A stretch of 64,000 bases of DNA from Cutaneotrichosporon cavernicola (lineage: Eukaryota > Basidiomycota > Tremellomycetes > Trichosporonales > Trichosporonaceae), in NCBI RefSeq assembly GCF_030864355.1, contig NC_083394.1:1240001-1304000 (forward strand). The letters run 5' to 3'. Under the pieces are notes generated by a model. That model searched no databases, was not told where the DNA came from, and saw only the letters and a program-made list of their open reading frames with translations. Each line of letters starts with the position of its first letter. Position 1 is the stretch's first letter. Of this stretch, positions 11,525-22,180 are shown one piece after another. The position numbers were made by a program, and so were the translations under genes.

Positions 11525-12534
11525 TCAGCAAGTGCACGCGCTGGGAGCAGCCTCTTCAGCAGGCTTCTTGTTGACGCGGACGCCGGCGGTACCAGCCGCC
11601 TTGGCTGGGGCCAAAGGAAGCTTGTGCGCTGCTGTCAGCTGCCATCCATACCAAGACTGGCTGCCACTCACCAATCTCCATGAAGAAGTCCTGGACGCCG
11701 TCACCCGTCTTGGCGCTCGCCTCGGCGAAGAGCAAGTCCTCATCGCGCGCAAACTCCGCAGCGAGCTCGCGCGGCACCTTGCGTTGCGAGGTCATGTCCG
11801 CCTTGTTGCCGACGAGCATGATGACGATTGACGGGTCGGCCTGGCGCTTGAGTTCACGCACCCATGCCTTGGCCTTATCAAACGACCCCTGCCGTTAGCT
11901 TGGCATTACCGCGCTTCGGGGCGCACCTCTGGCGGCTGGAGTCAGTGAGGGAAAAAAAACATGAGACACACCTGTGTGATGTCGTACACAACTATAGCGG
12001 CGTTGGCGTTTCGGAAATAGATGGGTGCAAGCGACTTGTAGCCTGACGTGAGCGACGAAGGTATGGAAAGGCTAGGAGACGCACGCTCCTGTCCAGCCTG
12101 TGCGTCAGCCTCTCATACAGCTTGTAGGCTCACAGTGTCCCAGATCTCGAACTTGATGTTAGTCGAGCTGTCAAGAGGGACAGTTTGGGTAAGGAAGGCG
12201 GCTGCGCGTCAACTATAGAACCCGAGACGGCAGCCGAGAGACGTACCGCCTGATAGTTAGTGTTGTGTTCGCCATTCGTGCAACGCAGGGCGTACCAATT
12301 GTGGATTCCCTTCTGGTTAGTACTCGCACTAATAGACAAAGGGGAGACATACCGGAAGTCGGAGAATTCGTTACGGACCTAGGTGTCAGAAGCTGTGCTC
12401 ATGCGATACACTCCGACCTACGAAGCGGAGTACCAGAGAGCTCTTGCCGACGGCAGACTCGCCTAAACGTCAGCTAGAAATGAATATGAGTGCGTACCGA
12501 GTAACACGAGCTTGAATGAAGCCGTCCTGACCAT
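11525..12534 (-). CDS. Rab5/Vps21-type small GTPase, 201 aa, many microexons
   Basis: The minus-strand exons are 12534-12498, 12462-12422, 12378-12353, 12312-12296, 12249-12247, 12201-12134, 12097-12085, 12042-11972, 11935-11927, 11888-11672 and 11628-11525. The product has G1 GESAVGKS (residues 13-20), switch I with STIGAAFLTQT, G3 WDTAGQE, G4 VGNKADM, G5 EASAK, and a C-terminal CTC for geranylgeranylation. Sequence around G1 and switch I (ASFKLVLLG, NEFSDF) is of Rab5 type, which directs early endosome tethering and fusion. Exon 12249-12247 is just GCG, and without it the conserved TIGAAF loses a Gly. The 9-nt exon is less certain, since skipping it also keeps frame. Introns are 35-46 nt. 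The protein is 199 aa without the 9-nt exon. Confidence 0.93.
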
Positions 12535-13101
12535 TATTTGCTGATGAAGAATGGAGTGATGGAGTGAGAGGAAGGTGGATTGTTGACAAAGTGATGATTA
12601 TGATGATAGGAGCTCCAACCGGATCCATCGGCCATCGGGTGGGTGGCAACTTGACGTGACATCTTCCCTTCACCCTGGAAGCTGAAAGCTGAAAGCCGGC
12701 CGGATTTTGATTCCGCTATTCAAAGCACACACACCACGTGCTTTGTGTGGATTGGGTCCAGTTGCCAGTGCATCGAGTGATCCAGTTTGATCAGTTTGGG
12801 GTTTGGGATTTGATGATTCTACTGTTTCTCCATCATCCACCTTCCTCATCGCTTCCATTCACCATCCATCCACTACGAGCGAGTGTTTGCTATCAACAGT
12901 CATCTGGTGCCCCGGCATCACCTCTCATCTCCATCTGGTCGTATCAAGCACCGGACAGCCTCCCCTTCAGTTGAGAGTTCTCTGACTCAGAGTACATCAT
13001 TCTTTCCTGGCCGCGTTCTGGTTCGCCGATCTTTGTTCGCGTCAGGTCATTCTTCTCCCTTCTGAGCTTCAGTTGAGAACCCATCCACCCAGCCAGACAT
13101 C
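12535..13101. other. Divergent intergenic/promoter region
   Basis: This lies between the minus-strand Rab5-type gene and the plus-strand RRM gene, so both promoters should be inside. The plus side, about 12820-13080, is C/T-rich as in fungal leaders. No specific factor site was picked out. Confidence 0.5.
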
Positions 13102-15140
13102 ATGAGCTTCCGTGGGCGCCGGGGGAACTTCAATGGGCCCCGTGACGGCGGCCGTGATCGCGGTGGAGGTCGTTATGGCCGTGATGATCCTGGGCAGTAT
13201 CCTCCTATGCCCCCCGGCCCTCCTTACGGCGGCGGCGGCGGCGGCGGCGGCGGGGTTGACTACGGCCACAGCTACCAAGACAATCATTCCGACTCGGGCC
13301 CGAGTCGCGGACGGCGAGGCGGCCCGCCGCGAGGTGGACGGGGTGGTCGTGATGGCACTGGTCCGCGCCGTGATCGAGACCAAGGCTACGGTCGAGACCG
13401 TCGCGACGAGCCTTACCCGCCGCATGGTCGCGACCGCCAGGAGCGCGGACCTCGTAAGCCTCCTTTCCGAGCGGTCCTTACCCCAGCCAACGACGGCCCG
13501 CGTCGCGGGCTGCCAGACCCGGTGCGACCCAATCCATCCAAGCAGGTCCGTCTGGAGCGCTTGGCGCGCGAGCGCGTCTCTCGCACTCTCTTCGTCCGCA
13601 ACATTGCTGTGCGTATATCCTCCAGGCGCCACTAATGTCAGTATGAGACGGCGTCAGACAAGTTCCGCGCCGACTTTGAGCGGTTTGGTGAGATCCGCGA
13701 GTTGTTTGACTCGATCTCGCGCCGCGGCCTGGCCTTTGTGACTTTCGTGAGTGACATCTAACGCTCTTCTGACCGCAGTTTGATGTCCGCGGTGCCGAGG
13801 CGGGACGTCGCGAGATGCACGGGACCAAGATATATGGACGCGCGATCGACGTGCACTTCGGCCTGCCTAAGGAGCACGACAGAGAAGGCCCGTGTGACCA
13901 GTCTAAGAACCAGGGCTCGCTTCTTGCAAGCATCCATCCCCCGCGTCCCTTGCAGCCTGACGAGCTGGGTCCAGTGGCGGAGCAATCGGGAGCTATCAAA
14001 AGCATCCGTGATGGGAACCACCCTGCCGAGAAAATCGTTGAGTTCTACGACAGCCGAGCGGCTGTAGACTTCCACGACCGCATGGCCAGCCGCCCCTTCG
14101 GCGGAGGCACCCTGGACCTCCAGTACATCTGGGACGAAGGTGAGGTAGTCAACCCGGACCCTGTTCGGGCGGACGCTGTAATCTCGTCTACATTCGTCAA
14201 CCGCCGCGAGTTGCTCGATCGTGAGGGCCGCAGCCACGAATACCCGGAACTTTTTCCGGACCGGTATCCTGAGCGTCGTGGTCAGAGTCCCCCACGGAGG
14301 TACGGCGGCGGCGGTGGAGGAGGCGGCCGCTACAATGACGCGCCGCCATCTCATCCGCCGCCGTCCCAACAAGATCCCGGTCGCCTGGAGGAGGCCCGAA
14401 AGGTGCAGAATTTGCTTGCGTCACTGGGCAGTGTCCCAGCCATTAACCCCGGCGCTGGACCTGATGTTCGTGGTCCGCCGCCTCCGAGATCGGGATATGG
14501 CGGCCCTCCCCCGCCTGGCCCTCCTCCTGATCCGCGCCGTGACTCGTACTCTGGGCCGCCCCCGCCTGGCCTTGCTCTTGATCCGCGCCGTGACTCGTAC
14601 TCTGGGCCGCCTCCGAGCGCTCCTCCGATGAACTACCTTCCCGGCCCATCGCCGGTTCCCTACTCGTCTGTTTCGTATCCCCCTCAGTCCTCATCATACC
14701 CACCGCCGACCTCATCGTACACGCCGTCGAATTATCCGCCGGGCCCACCCCCCAACTCTTACCCTCCGCCTGCGCCTGCATCGTCCTACCCTCCTCAGCA
14801 CTCTCCGCCTGCGCCTGCGCCTTCCTATGCGCCGCACCATTCGCCTGTCGCGTCCAATACTGCGGTCCCGTCGCAGGTCCTCGCTATGCTTCAGCCCCAG
14901 CAGCATGGACAACAGGGGTACAACCCCAACCCTCCGCGCCAGCCTTACGATCAGCGGCCCATGTACAACCCGCCCCAGCCTCAGCAGGGATACCCGCCTG
15001 GCTCTGGCTACGGCGGCGCCCCTGAGTACAGCCCTGCGCGTCCTCAGCCCAGCTACGGATCACATCCGCCGCAGCAGCAGGGATATGACCCCAAGAACGG
15101 CGGCGATGTGGGCAGTCTTCTGGCGATGCTGAACAGATAG
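13102..15140 (+). CDS. RGG-box, two-RRM RNA-binding protein (Mei2-like), 657 aa
   Basis: Exons 13102-13608, 13642-13746 and 13779-15140, with 33- and 32-nt introns. Residues 1-130 are Arg/Gly-rich with a Gly9 run. RRM1 runs from about residue 165 (RTLFVRNIA, RRGLAFVTF, GRAIDVHF) and RRM2 from about 265 (ILDGN-like IRDGNHPAEKIVEFYDSR). The FDxRxAE and NQGSLL wording resembles Mei2-like proteins, although their typical third RRM is absent. The C-terminal half is a Pro/Tyr/Gln low-complexity tail holding a 57-bp duplication at about 14510-14620 (DPRRDSYSGPPPPG twice). It probably binds mRNA and may condense through its tails. Naming beyond Mei2-like RRM protein would be a guess. Confidence 0.85.
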
Positions 15141-15400
15141 TCAACCGATGTATGAATCGTGTGAGAAATGGCCAATGACGTCTGGGTATCCAAACGTCCG
15201 TTCCGAGATCCGACAACTTACCGACAACCCTCCGGAATCAGGATGCTTTGGGTGTCAGAATCGGGCCGATGATCCGCCATCTGCCGCATAACAGCCTGTC
15301 AATCAGCCAACAATGCGATGTCTACGTCCTTCCTCCCACTCGTTCTCTTTTCTCTCTCTATCTCTCTCTCTCAACTCTTCTCTGTTGCTCCCGAATCACC

Positions 15401-16656
15401 ATGTGCCAGCTCAAGTCCGACAACCCCAGTTTCGTCCTCCATGGTGTGGAGGATGTCAAAATCGAGAACGTAAGCGGTCGATATCAGCCTCGGCTTCGCT
15501 GACCAAAGCGCCCTATCCCGGAGCTCGAGAACGATGAGGTGCTCGTCGAGGTTGCCAAGACGGGCATCTGCGGCTCGGATGTCCACTACCTTCAGCATGG
15601 CAAGATCGGTTCTTTCGTTGTCAAGGAGCCCATGTGTCTCGGTCACGAGAGCTCTGGCAAGGTCGTCAAGCTCGGCCCTAAGGCCGCCGGCCTCAAGGTC
15701 GGGCAGCGCGTTGCGCTCGAGCCTGGTATGGGCTGCCGCACTTGCGACATGTGCAAGGGTGGGCTGTACGAGGTGCGTAACGTCGGCAAATGTGGGGGCG
15801 TGGGAACGGTGGGGAAGTGACTAACCCCAGCTCTGCCCGAACATGACGTTCGCAGCTACGCCGCCCTACATCTATGGCACCCTTTGCCGCTACTGTGAGA
15901 AGGACACGTGCGTCATGACTGACGACAGACAAGCTGGTGGCAGACATGCTGCACCCCATCCCTGACGCTGTGTCGGATGAAGACGGTGCGATGATGGAGC
16001 CGCTGTCAGTTGCCGTACACTCGCTCTCCAAGCTCGCCAAGTGCAAGAGCGGCGACAACGTTGTCATCTTCGGTGCTGGCCCGGTTGGTCTTCTGTGCAT
16101 GGCTGTTGCCAAGGCGCTCGGTGCTGCGCGGATCGTTGCCGTCGATATCCAGCAGGAGCGCCTCGACTTTGCCAAGTCCTACGCTGCAACGGACGTCTTC
16201 CTCCCTCCCAAGAAGAATGACGGAGAGGACATGGACGTATACGCTGAGCGCATCTCGGCTGAGATCCTCGCCGCCCTCGACATTCCCGCCATTGGCTCTG
16301 GCGCCCTCAACATTTGCATTGACGCGTCGGGGGCTGCTGTGTGCATTGCCACCGGCCTTCACCTCCTCAGACCCGACGGCACGTTCGTCCAGGTCGGCAT
16401 GGGTGCCCCAACCATCCCCATCCCCATGTTCGCGATTGTCACCAAGCAGCTCCGTGTCCTCGGAAGCTTCCGTTACGGTCAGGGCGACTACCCGCTCGCG
16501 ATAAGCCTTGTGTCGCGCGGCCTTGTCGACCTCAAGCCCCTCGTCACGCACCGCTACAAGTTCCAGGACGCGCGCGAGGCCTTTGATATCACCAAGGCTG
16601 GCAAGGACAAGGACGGCAAGCCCGTCATCAAGGTCATCATCGACCCTCCCCAGTAG
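15401..16656 (+). CDS. Xylitol/polyol dehydrogenase (zinc MDR family), 374 aa
   Basis: Exons 15401-15469, 15509-15772, 15831-15894 and 15929-16656. The product is a medium-chain zinc alcohol dehydrogenase: catalytic zinc ligands Cys44 (GICGSD), His69 and Glu70 (GHE), structural zinc Cys99, Cys102, Cys105 and Cys113, and the cofactor fold FGAGPVG followed by VDIQ, whose Asp favours NAD+. The closest known members oxidise xylitol to D-xylulose or sorbitol/L-arabinitol to ketoses, so a role in pentose or polyol use is likely. The exact substrate is not decidable here. The fourth exon join (TAC across a 34-nt intron, giving CRYYKLVADM) was chosen because it restores the family sequence. A CT-rich leader (15340-15390) precedes the start. 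Confidence 0.93.
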
Positions 16657-16771
16657 GCAGACTCCAGTCAGGGCGCATGTAGTAGTCACTAGAATTGGGT
16701 GGGTATGCCGGATGAAATGTAACATGTTAATGGTGGTACAAAATGGTACAGTCTATATGGGTTCGAGAAAA

Positions 16772-17205
16772 CTACTGCTTGCGGGGGGTCTGCTGCCTAG
16801 CCGCCAGCTGCTGAGCCTCTCCTTCGCCCGTGTACGCGAGCCGCACCATCGGGGGTAGCGGCTCAGGCTCCTCGTCCTCGGTTGTGACCGCGTACTGCTC
16901 TACCTGTCAGCTAGACCGAAGAAACCAGAGCAGACCCACTCATCTTGTCGAGTATGCTTTGCACATACGTCCAGTGCCGGAGCACGGCCCCAATCGCTGC
17001 GGTCAGCTGGTTTATTCATGGCACCTTCCGACCTACCTTCTCCTCCGTCGGCCATCATGTTGCTCTGCTCAGCAAGCTTGTCCGCCTTGGCGAGCATACC
17101 CTCAGTCGCCTCCTTGAGCGCCTGAAGTCCTGAGTGCTCCTGCTGCTTGTGGTAAAGCTTGAGGAGGGTGGGGTTGTTCGCGACTTCTGGTGGGAGGTTT
17201 GACAT
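16772..17205 (-). CDS. DAD2: DASH/Dam1 complex subunit Dad2, 117 aa
   Basis: Minus-strand exons 17205-17037, 16996-16940 and 16899-16772, each intron 40 nt. A helical, coiled-coil-prone N-terminus (LQALKEATEGMLAKADKLAE) leads into MADGGEAIGAVLRHWTYVQ, which matches the Dad2 signature (ADG-x2-AV-x2-VL-x2-W). Dad2 is part of the ring that couples kinetochores to microtubule ends. About 40 residues of Pro/Glu/Gln-rich tail extend beyond the usual domain. The third exon uses the second of two nearby acceptors (CAGGTAG), because only that keeps the frame. The gene is divergent from the ubiquitin hydrolase across 357 bp. Confidence 0.75.
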
Positions 17206-17562
17206 GGCCGCGTGAAGTGAGGAGAACGCAGGGAGGGAGGCAAAATATATCTTTTGCAACGAAAGGGTGGGCAGAGCGTGTTGGGTGGCGCGTGTTGACG
17301 CGCTCCGAGACGCGTGAAGTCGACCTGGAAAGAGGTGGGAGAGGTTGCGATGCTGAAGCTGCTTTCTCTACCTGCCAGCTGCCTTGTTGACAAGTCGGTG
17401 TGGAGGACAGTCGTGGGAAAGTGGAACACATGGCGATGACCTCACCTCTCTCCACCTCCACCCTACCCCACGCTTCGCGTCGTCCATCACACTCGGATTG
17501 CCTTGTTCTTCATTCTCTTCGCCATAGAACACCCTTCCTCCATCCTTAAAACCCTATAAATA
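17206..17562. other. Divergent promoter of DAD2 and the ubiquitin hydrolase gene
   Basis: 357 bp between two head-to-head genes. CCTATAAATA at about 17552-17561 abuts the plus-strand ATG, too close for a TATA box of that start, so the plus-strand leader is either very short or uses another element. No other sites were identified. Confidence 0.4.
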
Positions 17563-18511
17563 ATGGCTCAACGACAGAAGTGGGTCCCACTCGAGGCCTC
17601 GACTGAGGTACGTCCCCTCTAGCTGGCCCGCTGACAGAAGGTGTTCACGGACGTAAGTTGGCCTAGATTGCAAATCGCGAGTCCGGCGTCAGAAACCGGA
17701 TGACCAGCCGGACGTCGCAACGGCGATACATCCAGCGAAAGTGCTGATGATAGTGGGCGCGGCCTCTCGGACTTCCTGACCAGCCCTTATCGTTCCAGGA
17801 CGTGTGGTCGCTCGACGAGGATATGCTCTCCTTTGTTCCGCAGCCCGTGAAAGCAGTACTCTTACTGTTTCCTGCCCGCGGCAAGCTGCAGGGTGTACGG
17901 ATCAAGGACGATGCAGATGAGGGGAACCGATTCAAAGGCGACGTGTGGTACATCAAGCAGCAGGTGGGTCATCACTCCGTCTTCATTCGCCCTTTGCCCT
18001 CACATCTACCCATCGCCAGCCGGCTGATCACAGATCCCAAATGCCTGCGGCTCCATTGGCCTCCTCCACGCGCTCCTAAACCTCCCCGAGGGTGACCTCG
18101 AGAAAGGCAGCAAGCTCCTGCAGTTCAAGGCGGCCTCACTTCCCCTCGACCGTGAGCTTCCTCCGTTCCCGCTAGCTGACTCCAGCACTCGCCCGCGCCA
18201 AGCTGCTCGACGAGACCGAGTTCTTTAGCGAGGCACACACTGCCACCGCTCAGAGCGGTCAGAGCGAGGTGCCCACTGGCGACGCACTTGAGAACGTCGA
18301 CAACCACTTCCTCGCCTTCGTTCAGGCCAAGAACGAGAAAGGCGAGACGCGCCTTGTGGAGCTCGACGGCAACCGCGTCGGCCCGCTCGACTGCGGGCCT
18401 AGCACCGACCTGCTGCGCGACGCCGCCAGGCTTGTGCGCGAGAAGTATATCCCCAACGCCGAGGGTGACGTCAGCTTCAGCATGATTGCGCTTGCGGGCG
18501 AAGCGGAGTAG
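17563..18511 (+). CDS. Ubiquitin carboxyl-terminal hydrolase, UCH-L3/Yuh1 family, 236 aa
   Basis: Exons 17563-17607, 17641-17652, 17754-17963, 18034-18151 and 18186-18511. The Cys-protease core is complete: oxyanion Gln in KQQ, nucleophile Cys94 in IPNACGSIGLLHAL, His169 in VDNHFLAF and Asp189 in ELDG. Spacing closely matches human UCH-L3. These enzymes trim small adducts from ubiquitin or Nedd8 C-termini. The N-terminal part has the family's WVPLEAS and WARPLGLP segments, the latter only after removing a 101-nt intron. Exon 2 is a 12-nt microexon (VFTD). A CAG acceptor three bases earlier would add one Lys, and I favour the shorter form by family spacing. Confidence 0.93.
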
Positions 18512-19213
18512 GCGTATGTCATCGCGTATTGTATGAGTGAAATTCGGATGTAGCGGTGGTGAGATGGAGACCCATGGGCCATCCTCTCTGCATTCCGACG
18601 TGCCGCGGTCACTACTCATGCTTCATCTTCCGCGATCCACGTCCACAACCCTACATCCTCTTCATACATCCTCTACATCCTGCTGCTCTGATAAACTCGC
18701 CTCGGAGATCCAACAGAGAACGCCACTCGGTTCATCCCGAAGCATCCCGTGCCAGGGTCGGATCTTGGCAAAGGGGTATATGCGCTTACGCGCTCAAAGG
18801 CCCTTTGGCCACTCCACAACCCGCGAGATACCGGTCCGACCCTCAGGGACGATGGGCACGTGAGGCTCCACAACAGAGTTTGTCAATCCTGGAGAGACAA
18901 TTCCGTATACTCCTTGAACACCGTCCTCCATTTAGGAGATAGGAGCCCCGAAGGAGGAGCCCCCAAGGTAGCGCCGAATGCTTGAGCGCGCCGTATCACT
19001 GGGGGACGATGGCGTGATACCAGAGGTTCATGAGTCGGCAAGCTCGTTACGGCGAGATCCATCGGACAAGGCCTATTGCCTAAGTCCTACCGGCAGCTCG
19101 GCCAGCGTCGAGTGCCAACAAGTAAAACTACTTATATAACGCCTGCCCACATACTTTCGGACTGTCCCCATCCTTCTTCTCACTCTTATCACTGACTTTA
19201 CCCTTCCTCTACC
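18512..19213. other. Intergenic, promoter of the MFS gene
   Basis: About 700 bp upstream of the transporter. The region contains TTATATAA at about 19132-19139, about 75 bp before the ATG, a plausible TATA box. The rest has no ORF of note. Confidence 0.5.
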
Positions 19214-20904
19214 ATGGACGAGAAGGACGCCATCCGGGCCAGCGTATCCCGCCCCTCCATCGAGAAGCGCGATGAGGCTGTCATCGCCGAGGCCGAGGAC
19301 CGCGTGCTGGCGCACGACGAGTTTACCCCCAAGGAGTACTCGCGCCTCATGCGCAAGGTCGATTTTATCCTTATGGTTCGTTCTTCAGCCCCATCGTCTC
19401 GTCGCCGCCGCTGACCGCAGCCCATGCTCATGATTCTGTACGGTCTTCAGTACAGTGACAAGACTTCGCTGTCGTCCGGCGTCGTCTTCGGACTCAAGGA
19501 GGACACGGGCCTTACTACGCAGGAGTTTGCCAACCTCACCTCCTTCTTCTAGTGCGTACCTCCTGCGGCAGCGCTGACCGAAGCATGAGCTACGCTGTCG
19601 CTCAGTATCCCATGGCGTATCTCCTGCAGAAGTTCCCTCTCGGTCGCGCTCTGGCTGTCTGCACGATCCTGTGGGGCTCCATGGTCATGTGCCTCGGCGC
19701 GTGCAACACCTACGCGCAGCTCGCGGCGGTGCGCGTGTGGCTGGGATGGTTCGAATCGGTTGTCACTCCCGGCTTTGCTATCTTCACAGCGTCGTGGTAC
19801 CTGCGCAAAGAGCAGGGCCTGCGCCAGGGCATGTACTATGCCATGAGTGAGTCGTCGTCGTCTGATTGGTGCTAACGACAGACTCGTTCTTCGCCATGGT
19901 CTTCGGTCTCGGCATCTACTTCATCGCCGACGCGCAGGCCAGGAAGGGTGGTCTGGCGGCATGGCGCGTCATCAACCTCTTCCTCGGCGCCATCACGGTC
20001 GGGATGGGCTTCATCTTCCTCGTGTTCGGCGGTACGCCTGACGAGGTATGGTGGCTCTCCAAGCGTGAGAAGCGGATGGCGAAGGCGCGTATTGTCGAGA
20101 ATGCGACTGGTTCCGGTGAGCAGGCGCCCTGGCGCTGGGACCAGGTCCGCGAGTGCCTCGTCGACCCGCAGTACTGGTGTGCGCTCCTCTTCAACCTCCT
20201 CGGCAACATCCCGAACGGCGCTCTCACGACCTTCCAGAACCTCATCTACAAGGGCTTTGGGTTCACCAGCCTCGAGACGGTCCTCTACTCGCTTCCCATG
20301 TACGGCGTCACGTTCGTCTGCGTCATCTTGTGCGCCGTGACAGTTCGCTACTTCCCGCGCATGCGTTTCCCCGTCGCCCTGATCGTGCAGGCCGTTTGCG
20401 TGTTCGTGCTCCTCTTCGCTGGTCTCGCCAACGTCGGCAAGTGGGCCAAGTGGGGTGTGTGGATGTTCTCGCTCGTCTACAGCATCGGCTCGTTCATCCT
20501 CGCCTGGCCCATGATCAGTGTCAACGTCGCAGGCCGCACCAAGAAGTCGTTCTTCGGCGCCACCAGTCTGTGAGTCTAAGCCGGCGCACCCGAGGCCAGA
20601 AAGTGAGAAGAATGCTAACCCCAGCCTCGTCTACTGCGTCGGCAACATCATCGGATCGCAGGTCATGCGCCCCTCCGACGGACCAAAGTACCTCAAGGGT
20701 CTGACTGTCTGCGCGGTTGTTCAGATCCTGTGCATGGTCAACACCTGTGTCTGGTGGTGGCACTACGCGCGCCAGAACCGCAAGCGTGACGCCGAGTTGG
20801 CCGTGTCCGGCATGACCGAGGAGGAGCGCAAGCACCAGAACCAGCTGGCCGGCTCGTCGGACCTCACGGACATCCAGAACCAGCACTTCCGGTACATGTG
20901 CTAG
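19214..20904 (+). CDS. MFS transporter, Dal5/anion:cation symporter type, 507 aa
   Basis: Exons 19214-19375, 19421-19551, 19584-19846, 19882-20569 and 20625-20904. The cytosolic, charged N-terminus is followed by about twelve hydrophobic segments. The family's early motif GLQYSDKTSLSSG ends TM1, and QYPMAYLLQKFPLGR, WYLRKEQGLRQGMYYAMN and the central W-x2-KREKRMAKARI loop are typical of Dal5-like permeases that import allantoate, vitamins or other organic anions. The substrate is not readable. The C-terminal tail is hydrophilic (EEERKHQNQLAGSSDLTD). The first intron has a weak GTTCGT donor but is needed to join LM to PMLMILYG. Plasma membrane location is inferred. Confidence 0.9.
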
Positions 20905-20999
20905 AGAGTTTGTATGGGATTTTTGGATGGGTTTTGAGGGATTGTTTGTGGTAGTTTATGAAACGTGTTTACTCAAATCGCACCACTAACTTTGGCTGG

Positions 21000-21786
21000 C
21001 TAGACACACACGCCGCCGACACAGTTCTTGCCCACATCACACTAAATCAGCTAGTGCACCCAACAACGCAGTGACGTACCTGTATATAACACGAGCCGCA
21101 GGCCAGGTTATCGTTGTTGGTGTTGACGCATCTGCCGAAACAATTCCACTGGCCGGGTGGGCAGACGGAGCCACTACATGACCCATTGACGCAATTTCCG
21201 CCGGGCCAGCACTGTCATCAGCTTACTCGTCTATGAGTGTACAATTTCGTCACACTTCCCACAGTGGCGGTTATCATTCGCGATATTGACATACCCATCC
21301 GACTTGCCACACCACTGTTCTGTAAGATACGGTTTCGTGGAGATACAGTCCCCATCGAAGCATATCTCGTCGGCGGCACACTGGGTCAGTCCACCCCAAC
21401 GTACCTCGCGGTAGCACCGTCCGCAATTCTTGTGCTCGGTGCGCAGGTCGTTAGATATATTGGGCGTACACCAAACCCCATCGGGGCACGGCATACACTT
21501 GGCCCTGATGCATTGACTTGTCTGGGGACAACGAATACCGCACGCACCGCATGCGCCCCAGTCGGTGTTCAGGTCGGCGCAGTGCCCTGGATAAGAATGC
21601 AATAGTGACACGCCGAGTCGAAGCAATTCGCGTGCGGGGACTTTGGACACAGCGTATAGTGGCAGTTCGTCTGACCGGCCGGACAGACACAAGATCCAGA
21701 GTTACCCCGCCTTGAGCGCAGAGGTTGCCACATTACCGCAGCTGTCTGTGCTCGTGTTCAAGTTGGTACAGACGTCGGATGCTAGT
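21000..21786 (-). CDS. Cys-rich Stig1-like protein, 5' end unresolved
   Basis: Well-supported minus-strand exons are 21586-21405, 21380-21243, 21211-21080 and 21041-21000 (stop). The product is built of repeats with the spacing CGxC-x3-C-x5-C-x3-C, for example CGKCDEICWPGGNCVNGSC and CGRCYRECAADEICFDGDC, as in stigma-specific Stig1 domains and related fungal secreted or wall proteins. The second repeat appears only if a 24-nt intron (21404-21381) is removed. Upstream, a further Cys-rich frame (about 21695-21610, CVCPAGQTNC) and CTNLNTSTDSCGN (about 21771-21735) clearly belong, but the joins would need a 23-nt intron with a poor GTCACT donor or frameshifts. No start or signal peptide could be fixed; an ATG at 21896 is one candidate. 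It may be a decaying gene. Confidence 0.6.
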
Positions 21787-22180
21787 GCTACATTATTAGT
21801 ATGTCCGACCACTAAGCTCCGGCCTCATGACCTGAGTCCCATGGCCCACCAGAGCCCCACCGCAAACTTTCGCCAGTGGTACGTAGTGTACGACATGATC
21901 CTCGCCCGAAACGAGGAATGGTTCTGGGTCTTCTGATGACGCCACGGTGTTCTCAACTGCCCGAGGCTTAATCTGAGTGGGGTGGGCAAATCTTGGATCG
22001 GACCAGTATCATCAGAGTGGGGCTTCTGGACCGAGCTTGAGTTCAAGCGTAACTGAGCTGATGTCACCTGCAGATTAGTTAGTGGCAGACCCATAATTGA
22101 CTCAACGGCCCAAAGACAACGCTTGCATCGACCACACGCTATCGTTACATTTTCGCCTGTCATCAGCGAAGTACACCCGC

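Noticed and set aside
16006..16725. 239-codon minus-strand ORF
   Set aside because: Antisense shadow of the polyol dehydrogenase.
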